DNA of 64,000 nt, from assembly GCF_009659535.1 (NCBI RefSeq), contig NZ_VJZZ01000003.1, forward strand, positions 380,947 through 444,946. The letters are read 5' to 3'. The notes under the pieces are model-generated. The model saw nothing but the letters and a program-made list of their open reading frames with translations. It was not told the DNA's origin and made no database searches. Origin of the DNA: Aggregicoccus sp. 17bor-14 (GTDB lineage: Bacteria; Myxococcota; Myxococcia; Myxococcales; Myxococcaceae). How positions within the stretch are numbered: the stretch's first letter is position 1; each line of letters starts with the position of its first letter. Shown piece by piece: positions 54,997 through 63,980 of this stretch. Both the position numbers and the translations under genes were made by a program.

Positions 54997-55369
54997 CGGG
55001 GACGTTCATCTACGCGGCCCTCCAGGCGCCGGCAATGTGGGCCTGCGCGCTCCCGGTGTGCGCTCTCTCGCCCAGCAGACAGGTTCGCCCGGCTTGCCCA
55101 CCTCTCCCTTCACCCGCGGGGCCGCCGCCCTCCGCGGTGCGAAGCGCGTGGAGCTCCCCGGCGTGGGGCACCCCCGGGCGCGCGCGGATGGGGGTTCCTC
55201 GCGCCGCTGCCGCACATTGCCTCACCTCGCTGCGCTCCTCGCCTCCACGAGGCCTTGCGCGAGGATCCCGGACCCATTTCAATTCGGGACTTCCGGTGTG
55301 GTGCCGGTAGGAAAATGCCGTGAGGTTGCGGGCCGTGAGGCCTGCCGTTGCACAGGGAGCGGGGCACTC
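54997..55369. other. 373-bp divergent region between MCP and BTAD regulator genes
   Basis: No credible gene. It holds the upstream regions of both genes. An 8-bp direct repeat CCGTGAGG occurs at 55318-55325 and 55333-55340, 15 bp apart, 30-52 bp before the BTAD regulator start. A short AT-richer island (ATTTCAATT) precedes it. No clear -35/-10 pair was found. Confidence 0.5.
55318..55340 (+). promoter_or_regulatory. Direct repeat, candidate operator of the BTAD regulator
   Basis: Two exact CCGTGAGG copies (55318-55325, 55333-55340) spaced 15 bp, close to one and a half helical turns, just upstream of a SARP/BTAD-type gene. SARP proteins bind direct repeats, so autoregulation is a testable guess. 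Confidence 0.35.
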
Positions 55370-57373
55370 GTGGAGAGCGTGAATCTGGGCTGGCGCCTGC
55401 AGCTGCTGGGCGGCGTGGTGCTGCGCGGGGCAGGGACCGAGCTCACCCCGGAGCGCAAGACAGCGGGCCTGCTGGCCTACCTCTGTTTCGAGGGCCCCAC
55501 GCCGCGCGCGCGGCTCGCGCAGCTCCTGTGGCCCGAGTCCGAGGAGCCCACGGCGCGCAACAACATGCGCCAGCTGCTGCGCCGGCTGCGCGTGGCCACG
55601 GGCACGGACCTGGTGGAGGGCCGCGACATCCTCGAGCTCACGGGCGTCGGCGAGGTGGACGCGCTCGCCTTCGAGGAGGCGGTGGAGGACGGGCGCAGCG
55701 TGGCGGGGCTCGCGCTGGAGGGCACGCTCGAGGGCGAGCTGATGGGCGCCCACGACTACTCGGACCTGCACGAGTTCGACGCCTGGCTGCAGCGGGTGCG
55801 CGAGCGCATGGCGGCGCTGCAGCGGCGCGCGGCCGGCCGCGAGGTGGAGCAGCTGGAGCTCGCCGGCGAGTACTCGCTCGCGCTCAGCCTCGCCGAGCGC
55901 ATGCTCGCGCGCGAGCCGCACTCCGAGGACGCCTACCGCCGCCTCATGCGGCTGCACTACCTGCTCGGTGACCGCATCGCGGCGCTCGGCCTCTACGCGC
56001 AGTGCCGCGAGATGCTGAAGCGCGAGTACGAGGCGGAGCCCATGCCGGAGACGGCCGCGCTCGCGCGCGACATCGAGCGGGCGCGCGGCAGCGTGCAGAG
56101 CGTGCCGCGCCCCTCGCGCGCCGCGCTGCCCGCCACCGTGCTGCGCCCGCCGGTGCTCGCGGGGCGCGAGGCCGCGTGGCGCCAGCTCGAGGCCGCGTGG
56201 GAGGCCGGGCAGATGATCTTCCTCAGCGGCCCGCCGGGCATGGGCAAGAGCCGGCTCGCGCGCGACTTCGCCGCCACCAAGGGCGCCTACCTCGTGCTCG
56301 AGGGGCGCCCGGGCGACGTGCACGTGCCCTACGCCTCCACCTCGCGCCACGTGCGCCGCATGTACCAGCAGCGCCCGGATTTGGTGATGGAGCCCTGGGT
56401 GCGCCAGGAGATGGCGCGGCTGCTGCCCGAGCTGGGCACGCAGCCGCTCGCCATGGCGAGCGAGGAGGAGCGCATGCGCTTCTTCGAGGCGCACAACCTC
56501 TTCGCGCGCGCCTGCATGGAGGGCATCAGCAGCCAGGTGGTGGACGACCTGCAGTACCAGGACACCGCGAGCAACCTCATCGGCGCCTACACCTTCGCGG
56601 GGCACTTCCCGCTCGGCCAGAACGGGCTGCCGCACGTCATCATCTGCTTCCGCTCGGGCGAGCTGCGCCCGGACGCGCTGGAGCAGGTGGACGCGCTGGT
56701 GGAGGCGGGCGTCGCCGCGCACGTGAAGCTGGAACCGCTCACGCAAGGCGAGGTCGCCACGCTGCTCGAGGGCCTGGGCATCGCGGGCCTCACCCGGCTC
56801 TCGGAGCACATCGCGCGCTACACCGGCGGAAACCCCCTCTACGTGGCGGAGACGGTGAAGCACCTGCTGGAGACCGGAGGCCTGGGGCGCGAGTGGCCCG
56901 AGCGCCTGCCGCCCCCGGGCAAGGTGGCCCCGCTCATCCAGCAGCGCCTCGAGCGCCTCAGCCGCCCCGCGCTGCAGCTCGCGCAGGTGGCCGCCATCGC
57001 CGAGTCGCGCTTCGAGCTGGAGCTCGCGGCGGAGGTGCTGGAGGTGGGCGCGATGGACCTGCTCCAGCCGGTGGAGGAGCTGGAGGCGGCGCAGGTGTTC
57101 CGGGGCGAGGGCTTCTCGCACGACCTGGTCTTCGAGGCGGTGCACGCGGGCGTGCCCACCACGGTGCGCAGGCTGATGCACCGGCGGCTCGCGCAGGCCT
57201 TCGAGCGGCGCAAGGCGCCTCCGGCCATCATCGCCCAGCACTGGCAGGCGGCCGGTGAGGAGCGCAGCGCCGTACCCTTCCTGCTCGAGGCCGCGGTCAT
57301 CGAGGACAGCACCCTGCGCCACGACGAGGCCGCGCAGCTGCGCCGCCACGCCGCCCAGCTGGGCAGTGCCTAG
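55370..57373 (+). CDS. BTAD-AAA ATPase transcriptional regulator (AfsR/SARP-like)
   Basis: 667 residues from a GTG at 55370 (GTG at 55379 also possible). N-terminal OmpR-type winged helix (LLGGVVLRGAGTELTPERKT, LLWPESEEPTARNNMRQLLR), BTAD domain (~100-245: AGEYSLALSLAERMLAREPH, LYAQCREMLKREY) and an AAA domain with Walker A GPPGMGKSR (~285) and a degenerate Walker B (QVVDDLQYQD). A winged-helix-like C-terminal part follows and there is no TPR array. These regulators activate secondary-metabolite or stress genes. Divergent from the MCP. Its stop shares CTAG with ppk. Confidence 0.85.
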   Translation: MESVNLGWRLQLLGGVVLRGAGTELTPERKTAGLLAYLCFEGPTPRARLAQLLWPESEEPTARNNMRQLLRRLRVATGTDLVEGRDILELTGVGEVDALAFEEAVEDGRSVAGLALEGTLEGELMGAHDYSDLHEFDAWLQRVRERMAALQRRAAGREVEQLELAGEYSLALSLAERMLAREPHSEDAYRRLMRLHYLLGDRIAALGLYAQCREMLKREYEAEPMPETAALARDIERARGSVQSVPRPSRAALPATVLRPPVLAGREAAWRQLEAAWEAGQMIFLSGPPGMGKSRLARDFAATKGAYLVLEGRPGDVHVPYASTSRHVRRMYQQRPDLVMEPWVRQEMARLLPELGTQPLAMASEEERMRFFEAHNLFARACMEGISSQVVDDLQYQDTASNLIGAYTFAGHFPLGQNGLPHVIICFRSGELRPDALEQVDALVEAGVAAHVKLEPLTQGEVATLLEGLGIAGLTRLSEHIARYTGGNPLYVAETVKHLLETGGLGREWPERLPPPGKVAPLIQQRLERLSRPALQLAQVAAIAESRFELELAAEVLEVGAMDLLQPVEELEAAQVFRGEGFSHDLVFEAVHAGVPTTVRRLMHRRLAQAFERRKAPPAIIAQHWQAAGEERSAVPFLLEAAVIEDSTLRHDEAAQLRRHAAQLGSA

Positions 57374-59568
57374 CCCGCCGTCTGCGCCGCCACCACGCGC
57401 AAGCTCTCGCTCGGGGCCTCGGGCGCGGCCGCGTGGCGCAGCAGGCTCTCGATGGGCTTCTGGTCCTGGGTGCGGCGCGCGAGCTCCAGCAGCACCATCT
57501 GGCTGCGCACCGGCGGGCCCACCCCGTCCACCGGCACGTAGCGGCCGTCGCGCTGCAGGCGCCAGGCCTTCACGTTGTCGCGCATGGAGATGCCCAGCAC
57601 CTCGTCCAGCAGGCGCGCCTTGAGCACCGGGTCCTCCACGGGGCTCATCGCCTCGATGCGCCGGTGGAAGTTGCGCGGCATCCAGTCCGCGCTGGAGATG
57701 TACACGTCCGTGCCCTCGCCCACGCCGAAGGCGAAGACGCGGCTGTGCTCGAGGAAGCGGTCCACCACGCTGGTCACCCGGATGCGCTCGCTCACACCGG
57801 GGACTCCCGGGCGCAGGCAGCAGATGCCGCGCACCAGCAGCTCGATCTCAACGCCCGCCTGGCTCGCGGCGTAGAGCGCGCGGATGACGGGCGGGTCCAC
57901 CAGCGAGTTCATCTTCGCCACGATGCGCGCGGGCTCGCCCTTCTTCGCCCGCTCCGTCTCGCGGCGAACCAGGGTGAGCACCCGCTCTTGCAACCCCATG
58001 GGCGCCACCGCGAGCCGCTTCCACTGCGGGGCCACCGAGTAGCCGGTGAGCAGGTTGAAGAGCGCCGTCACGTCGTCGGCGATCTCCTGGCGGGCGGTGA
58101 AGAGCGAGAGGTCCGTGTACTGGCGCGCCGTGGTGGGGTTGTAGTTGCCCGTGCCCAGGTGCACGTAGCGGCGGATGCCGTTGCCCTCGCGGCGCACCAC
58201 CATGGCCACCTTGCAGTGGGTCTTCAGGCCGATGAGCCCGTAGACCACGTGCACGCCGCTCTCCTCCATGCGCCGCGCCCAGGCGATGTTGTTCGCCTCG
58301 TCCAGGCGCGCCTTGATCTCCACCAGCACCGCCACCTGCTTGCCGTTCTCCACGGCGCGGCTGAGCGCGCGGAAGATGGGGCTGTCCCCGCTGGTGCGGT
58401 ACAGCGTCTGCTTGATGGCGAGCACGTTGGGGTCGTCCGCCGCCTCCTCGATGAAGCGCACCACCGGGTCGAAGGACTCGTAGGGGTGGTGCAGGAGCAC
58501 GTCGCGCGTGGCCACCACGCTGATGATGCTCTCCGCGTCGCGCAGCGCGTGGGGAACGGCCGGGGTGAAGCCCTCCACGCGCAGCTCGGGGCGCGGGTCC
58601 ATGCTGCCCAGCGCCATCAGGTCGCTGGGCTGCAGGGGGCCGTGCACCCGGTACACCTCCTGCGGCAGCAGCTTGAGCGCCTGGGTGAGCTGCGCCTCGA
58701 GCTGGGGGCTCGCCGCCGCGTCCAGCTCCAGGCGCACGGCGGTGCCGCGGTCGCGCCGGCGCAGCTCCTCCTGGATGGTGGAGAGCAGGTCCTCGCTCTC
58801 CTCCTCGTCCACGTTGAGGTCCCAGTTGCGCGTCACGCGGAAGGTGGCGGTCTGGTCCACCGTGTAGCCGGGGAAGAGGTCCGTGGCGTAGAGCACCAGG
58901 AGATCTTCGAGCAGCAGGTAGGACTGGCCGCTCGCGCTCGGCAGCGGCACCAGGCGCCCGAGCACGCTGGGCACCTGCACCACCGCGAGGCTGCTCTCCT
59001 GGCCACTGCGCCGCCGCCGCTTGCCCTCGCGCCGCAGGAACACCGCCACGTTGAGCGACTTGTTGCGCAGGTGGGGGAAGGGGTGGCCCGGGTCCACCGC
59101 GAGCGGGGTGAGCGTGGGGAACACCGTGGACTGGAAGTAGGTGCGCGCCGCCGCCTTCTGCTCGGGCGTGAGGCGCTCGCGCGCGAGCAGCCCCACCCCG
59201 GCCGCCGCGAGCTTCGGGCACAGGTCCTCGCGCCATACGCAGTAGGCCCCGTCCACCATCCGGTGCACCCGCTCGCTGATGGCGTTGAGCTGGTCCGCCG
59301 GCAGCATCCCGTCCGCCGCCGTCTCCGCCACCCCGCTGAGCAGCTGCTGCTTCAGGCCCGCCACGCGGACCATGAAGAACTCGTCCAGGTTGCTGGAGGC
59401 GATGGCGAAGAACTTCAGCCGCTCGTACAGCGGCAGCGCCGCGTCCCGCGCGTCCTCGAGCACCCGCTCGTTGAAGGCGAGCCAGCTCAGCTCGCGGTTG
59501 ATGAAGAGCTGCGGGTCGCTCAGGTCGGAGGGTTCCACGGGAGTCACGGAGGAGGAAGAGTCGGGCAT
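57370..59568 (-). CDS. ppk: Polyphosphate kinase 1
   Basis: 732 residues from the ATG at 59568, the first Met before the conserved LFINRELSWLAFNERVLEDA. All Ppk1 blocks are present: ASSNLDEFFMVRVAGL, VDPGHPFPHLRNKSLN, VLLHHPYESFDPVVRFI, IKQTLYRTSGDSPI, the phospho-His region RYVHLGTGNYNP and the second His region LEHSRVFAFG. It polymerises ATP gamma-phosphate into polyphosphate, needed in myxobacteria for stress and motility. Divergent from ppx, with a palindrome between. Confidence 0.96.
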   Translation of the reverse strand: MPDSSSSVTPVEPSDLSDPQLFINRELSWLAFNERVLEDARDAALPLYERLKFFAIASSNLDEFFMVRVAGLKQQLLSGVAETAADGMLPADQLNAISERVHRMVDGAYCVWREDLCPKLAAAGVGLLARERLTPEQKAAARTYFQSTVFPTLTPLAVDPGHPFPHLRNKSLNVAVFLRREGKRRRRSGQESSLAVVQVPSVLGRLVPLPSASGQSYLLLEDLLVLYATDLFPGYTVDQTATFRVTRNWDLNVDEEESEDLLSTIQEELRRRDRGTAVRLELDAAASPQLEAQLTQALKLLPQEVYRVHGPLQPSDLMALGSMDPRPELRVEGFTPAVPHALRDAESIISVVATRDVLLHHPYESFDPVVRFIEEAADDPNVLAIKQTLYRTSGDSPIFRALSRAVENGKQVAVLVEIKARLDEANNIAWARRMEESGVHVVYGLIGLKTHCKVAMVVRREGNGIRRYVHLGTGNYNPTTARQYTDLSLFTARQEIADDVTALFNLLTGYSVAPQWKRLAVAPMGLQERVLTLVRRETERAKKGEPARIVAKMNSLVDPPVIRALYAASQAGVEIELLVRGICCLRPGVPGVSERIRVTSVVDRFLEHSRVFAFGVGEGTDVYISSADWMPRNFHRRIEAMSPVEDPVLKARLLDEVLGISMRDNVKAWRLQRDGRYVPVDGVGPPVRSQMVLLELARRTQDQKPIESLLRHAAAPEAPSESLRVVAAQTAG

Positions 59569-59579
59569 GGAACGCTCTG

Positions 59580-59591
59580 CGTCACGTGACG
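59580..59591. promoter_or_regulatory. 12-bp palindrome in the ppk/ppx divergent promoter
   Basis: CGTCACGTGACG is a perfect palindrome 11 bp upstream of the ppk start and 83 bp upstream of ppx. It is the natural site for a dimeric regulator of polyphosphate synthesis and breakdown. Confidence 0.45.
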
Positions 59592-59660
59592 GGGATGTAA
59601 CAACCGCCACCCCGAGCGGCCAGGCGTGCTCCGGTGCAGCGCGCTCTGGACGTTCGCGCC

Positions 59661-59666
59661 TAACAT
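59661..59666 (+). promoter_or_regulatory. TAACAT -10-like box at a probable leaderless ppx start
   Basis: TAACAT ends 8 nt before the ppx ATG, with no Shine-Dalgarno sequence in between. Transcription would start at the initiation codon. Confidence 0.45.
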
Positions 59667-59674
59667 TCCCGGAT

Positions 59675-61180
59675 ATGGCCGCTGCCCCTCCCCTGCCGCC
59701 CGTGCTCGCCGCCATCGACGTGGGAACCAACGCCGTGCGCCTGGAGCTCGCACGGGTGGACAGCGGCGGCGCGCTGGAGACGCTGCACCAGGAGCGCGAC
59801 GCCATCCGCCCCGGCGAGGGCGTGTTCGCCACGGGGCTGATGCCCGAGGAGACGGCGCAGCGGCTGCTCGCCACCCTGAGGCGCTACGCGGCCCTGTGCA
59901 AGCGCCACAAGGCGCGCGTGCGCGCGGTGGGCACCAGCGCGCTGCGCGAGGCGCGCAACCGAGACGCCATCGTGCAGCGGGTGCGCGAGGAGTCGGGCCT
60001 CGAGCTCGAGGTGGTGAGCGGGCAGGAGGAGGCGCGTCTCATCTGCCTCGGCGTGCTGCACGGCCGGCCCGCGGGCTCGCGCTCGCTGCTGGTGGACATC
60101 GGCGGGGGCAGCACCGAGGTGGCCACCGCCGTGGGCGAACGCCCCACCCAGCTGTGGAGCCTCTCGCTGGGCGCGGTGCGCCTCACCGAGCTCTTCGAGG
60201 CCTCGGGCAAGGTGAGCCCGAAGCGGCTGCGGCTCATGCGCTCGTACGTGCGCGAGGCGCTGCAGAAGACCCTGCCCAAGCGCGCGGACGGGATGCCGAA
60301 GGTGGCGCTGGGCTCCTCGGGCACCATCAACGCGGTGGTGGGCTTCGCCGCGAGCGAGGGCACGGCGCACGCGAGCGCGCGCCAGCTCACGCAGGCGGTG
60401 GAGGCGCTGGTGGAGCTCCCGCCGGAGCGGCGGCGCAAGCGCTTCGACTCGCGGCGCGCGGACATCATCGTCGCGGGCGCGGTGGTGCTCGAGGGCGTGG
60501 CGCGCCACCTGAAGCTGGACGCGGTGACGGGCGTGAACCGGGGCCTGCGCGACGGGCTGCTCGTGGACCTGCTGCACCGCCAGGACACGGCGCACGAGGA
60601 CCACAGCCTGCAGGACGCGGCGCTCGCCATCGGGCGGCGCTTCGGCTTCGAGGAGCGGCACTGCCGCCACGTGACGGCGCTCGCGCTCACCCTCTTCGAC
60701 GAGCTCGCGGCGCTGCACCAGCTGCCCGTCTCCACCCGCCCCTACCTGGAGGTGGCCGGGCTGCTGCACGACGTGGGCAACGCGGTGAACTACGAGCGCC
60801 ACCACAAGCACACGTACTACCTGGTGCGGAACTCCGAGCTGCCCGGGCTCTCCGAGGCGGAGCGCGATCTCGTCGCCCGCGTGGCGCGCTACCACCGCCG
60901 CAGCCCGCCGGACCCCGCGCACTCGGGGATGCAGGGCCTCTCCGCGCAGGACGCCCGCACGGTGCGCAGGCTGGCCACCCTGCTGCGGCTCGCCAACAGC
61001 CTGGACCGCAGCCACCACCAGCTGGTGCGCAGCGTGCGGGCGACCACCGGCCGCGACGCGGTGAGCCTGCACCTCAAGGCGCGCGCCCCGGTGGACCTGG
61101 AGCTGTGGAGCGCCGAGCACGAGGCCCTCCACTTCCGCCGCGTCTTCGGAAAGCGCCTCACCCTGCACCTCGGGCGCTAG
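59675..61180 (+). CDS. ppx: Exopolyphosphatase/GppA family phosphatase with HD domain
   Basis: 501 residues from the ATG at 59675. ASKHA-fold N-terminal half: AAIDVGTNAVRLELARV, GTSALREARN, VVSGQEEARLI, LLVDIGGGSTEVA and GSSGTINAV. C-terminal helical half with an HD-type motif EVAGLLHDVGNAVNYERHHKH, as in long Ppx/GppA proteins. It hydrolyses polyphosphate or pppGpp. Sequence alone does not tell which. The divergent arrangement with ppk argues for polyphosphate. Confidence 0.94.
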   Translation: MAAAPPLPPVLAAIDVGTNAVRLELARVDSGGALETLHQERDAIRPGEGVFATGLMPEETAQRLLATLRRYAALCKRHKARVRAVGTSALREARNRDAIVQRVREESGLELEVVSGQEEARLICLGVLHGRPAGSRSLLVDIGGGSTEVATAVGERPTQLWSLSLGAVRLTELFEASGKVSPKRLRLMRSYVREALQKTLPKRADGMPKVALGSSGTINAVVGFAASEGTAHASARQLTQAVEALVELPPERRRKRFDSRRADIIVAGAVVLEGVARHLKLDAVTGVNRGLRDGLLVDLLHRQDTAHEDHSLQDAALAIGRRFGFEERHCRHVTALALTLFDELAALHQLPVSTRPYLEVAGLLHDVGNAVNYERHHKHTYYLVRNSELPGLSEAERDLVARVARYHRRSPPDPAHSGMQGLSAQDARTVRRLATLLRLANSLDRSHHQLVRSVRATTGRDAVSLHLKARAPVDLELWSAEHEALHFRRVFGKRLTLHLGR

Positions 61181-61322
61181 CCTGCCCTCCGTGCACGCGG
61201 CCGTGACTCGCGGCTCCGGCTTACCCCCGCGCCCCGCCGTGGCCACCTCCCTGCAGAGGTCCCCCCTCTACGAACCCGGGACGTGAGCGGCTCCGACCGG
61301 CTCACGCCGAAGGAGACGCGCA

Positions 61323-62543
61323 ATGAAGGCAGTGGTCTTTCACGGTATCGGCGACATCCGCCTGGACGACGTGCCCGAGCCCAAGCTGGAGCAGCCCACG
61401 GACGCCATCGTGCGCCTGAGCGCGAGCGCCATCTGCGGCACGGACCTGCACATGATCCGCGGCACCTTCACCGGCATGAAGCCGGGCACCATCCTCGGCC
61501 ACGAGGGCGTGGGCTACGTCGAGGCGCTGGGCGAGGACGTGCGCAACCTGAGCGTGGGCGACCGCGTGGTCATCCCCTCCACCATCGCCTGCGGCAGCTG
61601 CAGCTACTGCCGCGCGGGCTACTACGCGCAGTGCGACGTGGCCAACCCCAACGGCAAGCTCGCAGGCACGGCCTTCTACGGAGGCCCCGCGCCCACCGGA
61701 CCCTTCCACGGCATGCAGGCGGAGAAGGTGCGCGTGCCCTTCGCGCACGTGGGCCTGGTGAAGCTGCCAGACAACGTGACGGACGAGCAGGCCATCCTGC
61801 TCTCGGACATCTTCCCCACCGCGTACTTCGGCGCGGAGCTCGCGGAGATCAAGGACGGCGACACCGTGGCGGTGTTCGGCTGCGGGCCCGTGGGCCTCTT
61901 CACCATCCTCAGCGCGAAGCTGCAGGGCGCGGGGCGCGTGCTCGCGATCGATCACCACGAGGACCGGCTCGAGGCCGCGCGCAAGCTGGGCGCGGAGACG
62001 ATCAACTTCGACGAGGAGGAGCCCATCGAGACGCTGCTGCGGCTCACCGGCGGCATCGGCGTGGACCGCGCCATCGACGTGGTGGGCGTGGACGCGGAGC
62101 AGCCGCACCACGGCCCGGCCGCGAAGGCCGCGAAGAAGGAGGCCGCGAAGTTCAAGGCCGAGGTGAAGGAGGTCGCCCCGAAGACGAACCCGGACGGCGA
62201 CAACTGGGTGCCCGGAGATGCGCCGAGCCAGGCGCTCACCTGGGCCGTCACCGCGCTCGCCAAGGCGGGCACGCTCTCCATCATCGGCGTGTACCCGCAG
62301 ACGGCGCGCACCTTCCCCATCGGCGTGGCGATGAACAAGAACCTCACCGTGAAGATGGGCAACTGCAACCACCGCAAGTACATCCCCAAGCTGGTGGAGC
62401 TGGTGCGCACCGGCGCGGTGGACCCCACGGCCATCCTCAGCCACGTGGAGCCCATGGGCAGCGCCATCGACGCCTACCGCAACTTCGACCTGCGCAAGCC
62501 CGGCTGGCACAAGGTGGAGCTCGAGCCGCCGATGCTCACCTGA
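61323..62543 (+). CDS. Zinc-dependent dehydrogenase with Lys/Ala-rich insertion
   Basis: 406 residues, ATG with AAGGAG upstream. Medium-chain dehydrogenase: AICGTDLHMIRG and GHEGVGYVEALG (catalytic zinc), IACGSCSYCRAGYYAQC (structural zinc), FGCGPVGLFT and AIDHHEDRL (NAD-type). It is a paralogue of the gene at 14520, but between ~255 and 300 there is a Lys/Ala/Glu-rich segment (AAKAAKKEAAKFKAE). The substrate is a small alcohol or aldehyde, not determinable. Both its stop and the next gene's stop lie in the palindrome CTGAGCGCTCAG (62540-62551). Confidence 0.9.
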   Translation: MKAVVFHGIGDIRLDDVPEPKLEQPTDAIVRLSASAICGTDLHMIRGTFTGMKPGTILGHEGVGYVEALGEDVRNLSVGDRVVIPSTIACGSCSYCRAGYYAQCDVANPNGKLAGTAFYGGPAPTGPFHGMQAEKVRVPFAHVGLVKLPDNVTDEQAILLSDIFPTAYFGAELAEIKDGDTVAVFGCGPVGLFTILSAKLQGAGRVLAIDHHEDRLEAARKLGAETINFDEEEPIETLLRLTGGIGVDRAIDVVGVDAEQPHHGPAAKAAKKEAAKFKAEVKEVAPKTNPDGDNWVPGDAPSQALTWAVTALAKAGTLSIIGVYPQTARTFPIGVAMNKNLTVKMGNCNHRKYIPKLVELVRTGAVDPTAILSHVEPMGSAIDAYRNFDLRKPGWHKVELEPPMLT

Positions 62544-62551
62544 GCGCTCAG
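62540..62551. repeat. 12-bp palindrome holding two convergent stop codons
   Basis: CTGAGCGCTCAG is a perfect palindrome. The TGA of the plus-strand dehydrogenase (62541-62543) and the TGA of the minus-strand hydrolase (62548-62550) are its mirror halves. Confidence 0.85.
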
Positions 62552-63804
62552 CGCAGCAGATCCTCTCGCGGTGGGGTCCAGGGCGGCACGTGCTCGGGGC
62601 AGCGCGTGTCCGCGGGGCCCAGCGCCAGCTCCGCGAAGCCGCGCCCCTCCTCGCTGTCGTAGCGCGCATCGCCCACCCACGGGCCCTCCGGCTCTCCGGG
62701 GACGGAGGGGCCCGGGTCCATCGCGAAGGGGATGCGCGCGAAGTGCGAGAAGGCGCGCGCGACGCAGCGGTCGCGGAACACGCCGCGCAGCTGCGCGAGC
62801 TTCTGCACGTGCTCGTCGCGCCACACCACCGCGCCCGTGGGCGGGGTGGCGAGCGCCGCGTAGGGCAGCGTGGTGGGGCGAGAGAAGGCGAAGCGCGGGC
62901 AGCCTGTGGCCTCCCCGAGCGGAGGCCACGGCGCGAGCTGCGCGCGGCGCAGCGCGTACTGCTCGCCCTGCACCATCACCGCGATGGCCTCCCAGCACAG
63001 CGGATTCGCAGGCAGCGGCGTGAGCACCGCGTCCTGCACCCGCCAGCCGGGGAACGCGGTCGCCGCGCTCGCCTCCAGTGAGGTGCGCGCGCGCACGGAG
63101 CCGAGCCCGAAGGCCGCCAGCGCCGCGAGGCTCAGCCCCACCGCCCACGCCATGCGCGCGTGCGCGCTGCGCCGCCAGCCCACGGCCAGCAGCGCCACCC
63201 CGAGCAGCGTGACGAAGAGCGCCGAGCCGCGCGAGACGAAGGGCAGCACCCAGCACGTGACGGCCATGCCCGCGAGCAGCACGCCCCACACGCCCTGCGC
63301 GAGGCGCGAGCGCATGGAGGGCAGCAGCAGCGCGAGCCCGCCCACCCAGAACAGCGGCTCCACGATGAAGATGGTGTCGCCGTAGAGCCAGCCGTCCCAC
63401 ACCGGCCAGAAGGGGTGCACGCCGTAGTTGTTCGAGCTGTCCAGCGCGAGGTGCAGCGCGGGGCCCAGCAGCGCGAGCAGCACCAGCAGCGCCCAGCCCT
63501 CGCGTCCCGGCGAGCGCCCCGTGCGGCGCGCCCACAGCCAGGGCACGGCGAGCGAGAGCAGCCCGAGCGGCAGCCCCAGCGCGAGCGTATGCGTGTGGCC
63601 GCGGTGGTGGAGCACGTAGGCGAGCGGGCTGCGCTCCAGCGCCGTGTACAGGAGGTCCGCGTCCGGCAGGTTGTTGGCCAGCGCGGACGTCACCCACGCC
63701 ACCCGCCCGTAGCCAGCGAGGCTGCGCAGGCGCTCGGAGCCGCGCGCCGCGAGCAGCGTCTCCGCCGCGAGCATCCCCGCCACGCTGTGACTCACGTTGT
63801 CCAT
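62548..63804 (-). CDS. Membrane metal-dependent hydrolase (YdjM/DUF457 family)
   Basis: 418 residues from the ATG at 63804, which gives the family-typical start MDNVSHSVAGMLAAE; 32 extra codons upstream are open but not conserved-looking. An N-terminal domain with membrane helices contains NLPDADLLYT, LHHRGHTHTLALGL and LLGPALHLALDSSNNYGVHPFW, the His/Asp-rich pattern of LexA-regulated YdjM-like proteins. More hydrophobic segments follow to ~270, then a soluble C-terminal domain (~280-418). The hydrolytic activity is inferred, never shown for close members. Confidence 0.85.
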   Translation of the reverse strand: MDNVSHSVAGMLAAETLLAARGSERLRSLAGYGRVAWVTSALANNLPDADLLYTALERSPLAYVLHHRGHTHTLALGLPLGLLSLAVPWLWARRTGRSPGREGWALLVLLALLGPALHLALDSSNNYGVHPFWPVWDGWLYGDTIFIVEPLFWVGGLALLLPSMRSRLAQGVWGVLLAGMAVTCWVLPFVSRGSALFVTLLGVALLAVGWRRSAHARMAWAVGLSLAALAAFGLGSVRARTSLEASAATAFPGWRVQDAVLTPLPANPLCWEAIAVMVQGEQYALRRAQLAPWPPLGEATGCPRFAFSRPTTLPYAALATPPTGAVVWRDEHVQKLAQLRGVFRDRCVARAFSHFARIPFAMDPGPSVPGEPEGPWVGDARYDSEEGRGFAELALGPADTRCPEHVPPWTPPREDLLR

Positions 63805-63980
63805 TCGCAGACCGTCCGGGAAGGGGGAGCGGCGCAAGAAAGCGGACCCCCGGCGGCAGTGCAAGCCCGAGCCGGACCCGCGGGCCAGGGTGAATGCCAT
63901 GTCAGCCCCGCCGTCTACACTTTGAGCTGTGGACGGGCCCCGCCAGACGGGGACGCCTCACGGGCAGGAGGTGAGCAGCC

